Both the position numbers and the translations under genes were made by a program. A stretch of DNA of 64,000 bases from Pelagicoccus sp. (lineage in GTDB: Bacteria > Verrucomicrobiota > Verrucomicrobiia > Opitutales > Opitutaceae), in NCBI GenBank assembly GCA_028284635.1, contig JANQRJ010000082.1, positions 20,154 through 84,153 on the forward strand, in the 5' to 3' direction. Positions 59,876 through 64,000 of the stretch are shown here, piece by piece (within the stretch, counting starts at the first letter, position 1; every line of letters starts with the position of its first letter). The notes below the pieces were generated by a model. It saw only the letters and a list, made by a program, of their open reading frames with translations. It had not been told where the DNA came from and did no database searches.

Positions 59876-60376
59876 ATGTCTGACGATTCACCGGTATTTC
59901 TTGTCGATCCGTACTCGAATCCCGTAGCCATTCGGATTTCGGGCAAAGCCTCTTTTCAAAACGTGGTGCCGCTCAAGGAATTCCTCAAAAGCTCCTATGC
60001 CGCAGGAAAGCGGGACTTCGTTTTCGATTTCAGCCAGTGTCTCGGTATGGACAGCACGGTCCTTGGCGTGCTTGCGGGCTGCGCCCTGGAGCTTCGTCGC
60101 CTGCAGCCGAAAGGCTCCTTGGTCCTCTCCCGTCTCAGCGATCGGAATCTCGAGCTGGTCAAGAACTTGGGACTGCACCGCATCGCGACCGTGGATACCG
60201 GCGACTCCGTCGTCACTGGAGCTATGACTGCCCTGACTGCCAAGCAGCTCGACGAGTTGGAGAACGCTCGCCTTTGCCTCGAGGCTCACGAGAACCTCGT
60301 GGCCGCCGATGCCGGCAACCGGGACAAGTTCCAGGACGTAATCTCCTATCTCAAGAAAAGCGTCGACGAAGGGTAG
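59876..60376 (+). CDS. STAS-domain protein (anti-sigma factor antagonist-like)
   Basis: A 166-residue protein with an N-terminal STAS domain (about 10-110). The phosphorylatable-Ser loop is seen in F-D-F-S-Q-C-L-G-M-D-S-T-V-L-G-V-L, where D-S is the usual site. A C-terminal helix (about 125-160) follows. STAS antagonists bind anti-sigma kinases of the RsbW/SpoIIAB type, but none is nearby. It may be co-transcribed with acnA. Confidence 0.8.
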   Translation: MSDDSPVFLVDPYSNPVAIRISGKASFQNVVPLKEFLKSSYAAGKRDFVFDFSQCLGMDSTVLGVLAGCALELRRLQPKGSLVLSRLSDRNLELVKNLGLHRIATVDTGDSVVTGAMTALTAKQLDELENARLCLEAHENLVAADAGNRDKFQDVISYLKKSVDEG

Positions 60377-60379
60377 GAG

Positions 60380-60552
60380 CGTCCCCGTAGCGCGGATCCC
60401 GCAGAGCGGGACCGCGTCCCCGTCGTTGCTTATCCTCATCATCTTCTTCATCCTCATCTTTATCCTGGGAAGAGGATGAAGATGAGGAAGGGGAGTGATG
60501 AGGACGAATCGCGGACGCGGTCCCGCTCTGCGGGATCCGCGCTACGGGGACG
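60380..60552. repeat. Long inverted repeat enclosing polypurine hairpin, copy 7
   Basis: Outer arms of 40 perfect bases (CGTCCCCGTAGCGCGGATCC.. from 60380, complement ending 60552), each containing an inner hairpin CCCGCAGAGCGGG. The centre (about 60430-60503) is a polypurine hairpin: CTTATCCTCATCATCTTCTT.. and its purine-rich complement with GATGAAGATGAGG. It follows the STAS stop by 3 bases. Confidence 0.9.
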
Positions 60553-60554
60553 CA

Positions 60555-60588
60555 AAAAAGCCGCAGCGCGCGCACGCTGCGGCTTTTG
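60555..60588 (-). terminator. Rho-independent terminator of the Pmp3/MscS unit
   Basis: A 13-bp stem AAAAGCCGCAGCG / CGCTGCGGCTTTT (60556-60568 and 60575-60587) with a 6-nt loop. On the minus strand it is followed by a T-tract (plus AAAAAA at 60554-60559). It lies 27 bases beyond the Pmp3-like stop. Confidence 0.9.
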
Positions 60589-60614
60589 AAACGGTATGGC
60601 TGCGCCTGTTCGAC

Positions 60615-60791
60615 CTAGCCTTTTTGTTCGGTCAGCACCAACCACAGGGCGTGGATGACGGCGCCGATACCGAAAGTCAGGAAGACCAGCACGATATTGA
60701 TCCAAAAGTGCTTCGTGGCGCCCACTTGCAGAAAGGCGCCGAGCGGAGCGATAAGGATCGCGAGTATGATTTTGAGTACCTTGTTATCCAT
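60615..60791 (-). CDS. Pmp3/YqaE family small membrane protein
   Basis: A 58-residue protein with two transmembrane helices. The family signature is present: I-L-A-I-L-I-A-P-L-G-A-F-L-Q-V-G (helix one), then F-W-I-N-I-V-L-V-F-L-T-F-G-I-G-A-V-I-H-A (helix two). Pmp3 proteins affect membrane potential and salt stress. It follows the MscS gene by 12 bases on the same strand and shares its terminator, so the pair looks like an osmotic-stress unit. Confidence 0.9.
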   Translation of the reverse strand: MDNKVLKIILAILIAPLGAFLQVGATKHFWINIVLVFLTFGIGAVIHALWLVLTEQKG

Positions 60792-60803
60792 CTGGTTGCC
60801 TGG

Positions 60804-61700
60804 CTACGATACCGTCTGTTCAATCTGGTGCATGTAAACGTCCTGCTGTGGGAAGGGGATGGATACGCCTTCCTTGTCGAGCCGCTGCTTGATGGTCTTG
60901 TGGAAGTCGAAGAACACGCCCCAGTAGTCGGAGGTGGCGGCCCAGGGCCGCACGTTGAAGTTCACGCTGCTGTCGGCGAGCTCGGCCACGACGACTTGTG
61001 GAGCGGGATCCTTCAACACGCGGGAGTCCGCATTGAGCACGTCGAGGATGATTTCCTGCACCTTGTCTAGATCGTCCGAGTAGCTGACACCTACTGTCAT
61101 GTCCACGCGCCGCGTGTCGTGGGCGGTGATATTGGTGATGCTGCCGGCCATGATCGCCGAGTTCGGCACGATGATCTTTTTGTTGTCCGGGCTGGCGAGG
61201 ATCGTGGTGAGTACGCTGATTTCCTTCACTACGCCGATCTCGCCCGCTGCGCTGATGACGTCGCCGATGCGGAAGGGGCGGAACATGATGATGAGCACGC
61301 CCGAGGCGAAGTTGGCCAGGGAGCCTTGCAGGGCCAGGCCTACGGCCAGACCGGCGGCGCCGACGATGGCCACGAGCGAGGTGGTCTGCACGCCGACTTG
61401 CTGGATGGCGGCAATGATGACCGCGATCATGACGATGTAGTAGAGAATCGAGGATCCGAAGCTGACGAGGGCAGGATCGACCTCGCGCTTCGAGAGCGCC
61501 TTCTTCACTCCGTTGCGGATCGCGCCGGCGATCCATTTTCCGATCACGAAGATGAGAAGCGCCAGGAGGACTTTCACGCCGTTGTCGACGAGCCAGCCGA
61601 CCATGGCATCGATTTTCTCCGGGGAAAAGAATCCAGCGACTCCGTCGCTGGCGGTTGAGGCTTCTGCCGCTTCTGCTGCAGCTGTAGTTTCTTCTTCCAT
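60804..61700 (-). CDS. mscS: Small-conductance mechanosensitive channel (MscS)
   Basis: A 298-residue MscS-family channel with three transmembrane helices (about 38-165) and a cytoplasmic beta/alpha-beta cage. The pore helix TM3 shows the Gly/Ala pattern V-G-A-A-G-L-A-V-G-L-A-L-Q-G-S-L-A-N-F-A-S-G. F-R-P-F-R-I-G-D-V follows directly, typical of MscS. It releases solutes under hypo-osmotic shock. An Ala/Glu-rich N-terminal stretch (residues 2-20) is unusual but harmless. First gene of the pair with Pmp3. Confidence 0.95.
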   Translation of the reverse strand: MEEETTAAAEAAEASTASDGVAGFFSPEKIDAMVGWLVDNGVKVLLALLIFVIGKWIAGAIRNGVKKALSKREVDPALVSFGSSILYYIVMIAVIIAAIQQVGVQTTSLVAIVGAAGLAVGLALQGSLANFASGVLIIMFRPFRIGDVISAAGEIGVVKEISVLTTILASPDNKKIIVPNSAIMAGSITNITAHDTRRVDMTVGVSYSDDLDKVQEIILDVLNADSRVLKDPAPQVVVAELADSSVNFNVRPWAATSDYWGVFFDFHKTIKQRLDKEGVSIPFPQQDVYMHQIEQTVS

Positions 61701-61899
61701 ACGATTAGGTGGTTAGAGTGTTCTTGAGAGAAAACTAAGGTGAATCATCAAAAAGTCGCTAAATCGACTTTTTTCTATTCGGGACTAGGGATTAGCCCTT
61801 TTTTCCGAGGGTATTCTCTTATGCGCTCCCTAGGGATGAAGCGCTTCGAAGGCGTTGCCACTCTCTCCTGGCAGATAAGAGTGCAGTTTGGCCTTCGTT

Positions 61900-62757
61900 T
61901 TAGGCGCTGTTCTTGACGTCGACTGCTTCCGAGAGGATCTCGATCGGGCTCGTCGGTTCGTCCAGCTCGTCGTCGATTTGCCCGCCCCCTTTTTTCATTG
62001 GGTACTGGAGAAGGAAATCGGCGAAGTAGATCAGTTCGAAGCGGCCGTCGGCATGTTCCACGATGGCGGACAGGGACTCGACCCAGTCTCCCGAGTTCAG
62101 GTAGTGCAAGTCGCCGAAGCGCTTGTCGGCTGGCGTGTGGATGTGCCCGCAAATGACGCCGACGCAATCCCTGGACTCGGCCAGTTTGGCGAGCTTCTCC
62201 TCGAAATCCGAGATGAAGCTCACGGCCTTTTTGACCTTCGCCTTCACCGCTTTCGATAGAGAATAGTACTCCTTGCCCCGCCAGGCTCGGTACTTGTTGT
62301 ACCAGCGGTTGATCGACATGAGTATGCGGTAGCCCCAGTCGCCGAGGTGGGCCAGGAAGGTGAAGTTTTTCGTGATGGCGTCGAAGACGTCGCCGTGCAG
62401 CACGAGATAGTTTCCGTCGACGGCCTTGTGCACATAGTCCTCCACGATGGAGACGGTGGAGAACTGCATGGGCAGGAAGCGGCTCAGGATATCGTCGTGG
62501 TTGCCGCGCAGGTATATGATCTCCTGCTGGCGTTTCTCGACGCGCTTGAGCAAGTAGCGCACGAATTTCGTATGGTCCTTGGTCCAGCGGCTTCCCCGTC
62601 CCAGTTGCCAGCCGTCGATGATGTCGCCGTTGAGCACCAGTCGCTTGCAGCGCGTGTTTTTCAGGAAGTGGAGAACTTCTTTGACTTTGCAGTTCGGCGT
62701 GCCGAGGTGGACGTCCGAGATGAAGATCGTCTTAAACTTAAGCGGAGGCTGCTTCAT
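61900..62757 (-). CDS. LpxH-like UDP-2,3-diacylglucosamine diphosphatase family protein
   Basis: A 285-residue metallophosphoesterase. Metal-binding motifs: I-S-D15-V-H17-L-G, L-N-G-D-I-I-D-G, L-R-G-N-H-D-D, L-H-G-D-V-F-D-A and C-G-H-I-H-T-P. This order fits the LpxH/LpxH2-type enzymes of lipid A synthesis or a related phosphoesterase. The ATG at 62757 gives the normal length. The extra C-terminal Asp/Glu-rich tail is not conserved. No other lpx gene is next to it. Confidence 0.8.
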   Translation of the reverse strand: MKQPPLKFKTIFISDVHLGTPNCKVKEVLHFLKNTRCKRLVLNGDIIDGWQLGRGSRWTKDHTKFVRYLLKRVEKRQQEIIYLRGNHDDILSRFLPMQFSTVSIVEDYVHKAVDGNYLVLHGDVFDAITKNFTFLAHLGDWGYRILMSINRWYNKYRAWRGKEYYSLSKAVKAKVKKAVSFISDFEEKLAKLAESRDCVGVICGHIHTPADKRFGDLHYLNSGDWVESLSAIVEHADGRFELIYFADFLLQYPMKKGGGQIDDELDEPTSPIEILSEAVDVKNSA

Positions 62758-62900
62758 GGATCGTGGCCGGCCAGTTCCGGCAGAGTCCTGTACGTACAAA
62801 GGTCTAATGTACGCCGATTGCCGTCAAGCGAGTCAAATGTTTTGGCTGGAGAAGAAGTAACGGCTTTGTAACAGGAATCCTGTTTTCCCCTTTTTGCGAA

Positions 62901-63869
62901 ATGAGCGCCGCTAGAGAAGCCAAATCGCCCCTCAAGCCCCTGTACTGTCTGAGCGGCTGCACTGCGGTCGGCAAGACGGAGCTCGCCTTGCGTTGGGCGG
63001 AGCAAAACGAGGCGGAGATCGTCTCCTGCGATTCGCTTCTCTTCTATCGAGGAATGGACATCGGCACCGCTAAGCCAGGTCGCGAAGAGCTGGCCCGCGT
63101 GCCGCACCACATGATCGATATTGTAGAGCCCCCTTGCCAGATGGATGTGGGCCGCTACGTGGAGCTTGCCATCGAGACCATAGGCGAGATCCAAAGCCGC
63201 GGTAGGGAAGTTTTGGTGACGGGCGGTAGCGGCTTCTATTTGAAGGCCTTTTTCGAGCCGGTAGTGGACGAGGTCCAAGTTTCTGCCGAAACCCGGCGAA
63301 AGGTCGCCGGACTCATGGATTCCGGACTCGGCGCAGCGGTATCCGAACTGGAACTACGCAATCCGCAAGGCCTTGGCTCTCTCGACACGCTCAATCCGCG
63401 TCGCGTCGCGAAGGCTCTCGAACGGTGTTGGGAAACCGGCAGCTCCCTAGCCGAGATCCGCGAGCGCTTCGCTCGGCAAAGCAATCCGCTGATCGAGGCT
63501 CCCAAGCGACTGACTATCCTCTGGCGCGAGCCTGCCGCCCTGGCCAAGCGAATCGAGCGCCGAGTCCGGCAAATGGTCGAGCAAGGCCTGGTGCCGGAAG
63601 TCGAACGCCTGGTCGCCGCCGGTTTCGAAGCCAATCACAGCGCTGCCGGAGCCATCGGCTACCGCGAAACGCTAGCGTATCTGCGAGGCGAATACAGCTT
63701 GCCGCAGCTCATCGAAGCGATAGCCACCCACACCCGCCAGCTCGCCAAGAAGCAGCGCACCTGGTTTCGCGGTCAGCTGCCTCCCGACGCCCGCTGGCTG
63801 GAGCTGGACGACAGCAAGGACGTCGCTCCAGAGGACCTGTTTGCCGACATGACTCAAAGTGGTGATTGA
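62901..63869 (+). CDS. miaA: tRNA dimethylallyltransferase
   Basis: A 322-residue MiaA that adds the isopentenyl group to A37 of tRNAs reading UNN codons. The P-loop is G-C-T-A-V-G-K-T (residues 19-26). D-S-L-L-F-Y-R and D-I-G-T-A-K-P (residues 53-59) follow, and V-T-G-G-S-G-F-Y-L-K-A lies near residue 106. Later, A-I-G-Y-R-E-T and T-R-Q-L-A-K-K-Q-R-T-W-F-R form the tRNA-binding core. The gene is unlinked to other tRNA genes here except mtaB and tsaE 13-16 kb away. Confidence 0.95.
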   Translation: MSAAREAKSPLKPLYCLSGCTAVGKTELALRWAEQNEAEIVSCDSLLFYRGMDIGTAKPGREELARVPHHMIDIVEPPCQMDVGRYVELAIETIGEIQSRGREVLVTGGSGFYLKAFFEPVVDEVQVSAETRRKVAGLMDSGLGAAVSELELRNPQGLGSLDTLNPRRVAKALERCWETGSSLAEIRERFARQSNPLIEAPKRLTILWREPAALAKRIERRVRQMVEQGLVPEVERLVAAGFEANHSAAGAIGYRETLAYLRGEYSLPQLIEAIATHTRQLAKKQRTWFRGQLPPDARWLELDDSKDVAPEDLFADMTQSGD

Positions 63870-63936
63870 AGTAGGGCCTGATCGTCCCGCATTTGCGCAT
63901 AGGCGTCAACTTAACGTGAGAAGCATCCTTTGGAGG

Positions 63937-64000
63937 GCAACGCTCCGTCGTTGCCGCACCGGTTGTTCCCTCTTTAGGCTCCGCGGCAATGACGGAGCAT
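63937..64000. repeat. Inverted repeat at the window end
   Basis: GCAACGCTCCGTCGTTGCCG C (left, from 63937) faces GCGGCAATGACGGAGCAT (right, to 64000) with a mismatch or two. The element may continue past the window edge. It follows miaA by 67 bases. Confidence 0.6.

Overview
The window looks like a chromosomal segment of a marine, polysaccharide-degrading Gram-negative bacterium of the Verrucomicrobiota, most likely class Opitutae (a Pelagicoccus- or Puniceicoccus-like organism). The taxonomy is inferred from gene style, not from a marker gene. The clues are a high-GC genome, a verrucomicrobial-type LacI regulator, an FGly sulfatase, glycoside hydrolases next to a TonB-dependent receptor, TRAP and SSS transporters, and many long hairpin repeats between genes. 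No rRNA, tRNA, CRISPR array, prophage or intact insertion sequence was seen.

Layout. 1-6.6 kb is housekeeping: tolB-like, sodA, tadA, infA, xerD, a histone-H1-like/carbohydrate-binding fusion, pal and a double CbiX-like protein. 6.9-29.1 kb is a catabolic island: two Tat-signal enolase-superfamily proteins, a sulfatase, a DASS anion transporter, a LacI regulator divergent from a cytoplasmic beta-glucuronidase-like GH2, a secreted GH2 with a small orphan domain, an SSS symporter, a TonB-dependent receptor, a GH28 polygalacturonase-like enzyme and a TRAP transporter (P, Q, M). The simplest reading is outer-membrane uptake and periplasmic hydrolysis of a uronic-acid-containing, probably sulfated, polysaccharide. 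Uronates or sugar acids would then be imported by TRAP, SSS or DASS carriers.

29.1-36.5 kb holds AlkB, a BFN-type nuclease, a NavAb-like voltage-gated sodium channel with a metallophosphoesterase, and a 1079-residue secreted beta-helix protein made of two near-identical halves. 36.9-43.9 kb is a long leftward run: ppx, rsmI, a tiny lipoprotein, a coiled-coil protein, a decayed toxin-antitoxin pair, and plsC, cmk, aroA, tyrA. 44-50 kb carries a PIN-TRAM protein, galM, the overlapping CPBP-thiL-tsaE set and mtaB. 50-64 kb carries a degenerate OleC-like adenylating enzyme, an unrecognised membrane operon, a TPR protein, a peroxiredoxin, aconitase, a STAS protein, Pmp3/YqaE, MscS, an LpxH-like phosphoesterase and miaA.

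The most striking feature not explained by genes is the repeat content. Several families of long inverted repeats fill the intergenic spaces and are nested inside each other. One family (seven copies) is an unusual polypurine/polypyrimidine hairpin with 3-nt periodicity (GAA, GAT, GAG and GCA triplets). One nested element splits the TRAP operon and supplies the stop codon of dctQ. Two further loopless palindromes share the centre AACGTT and sit at gene ends.
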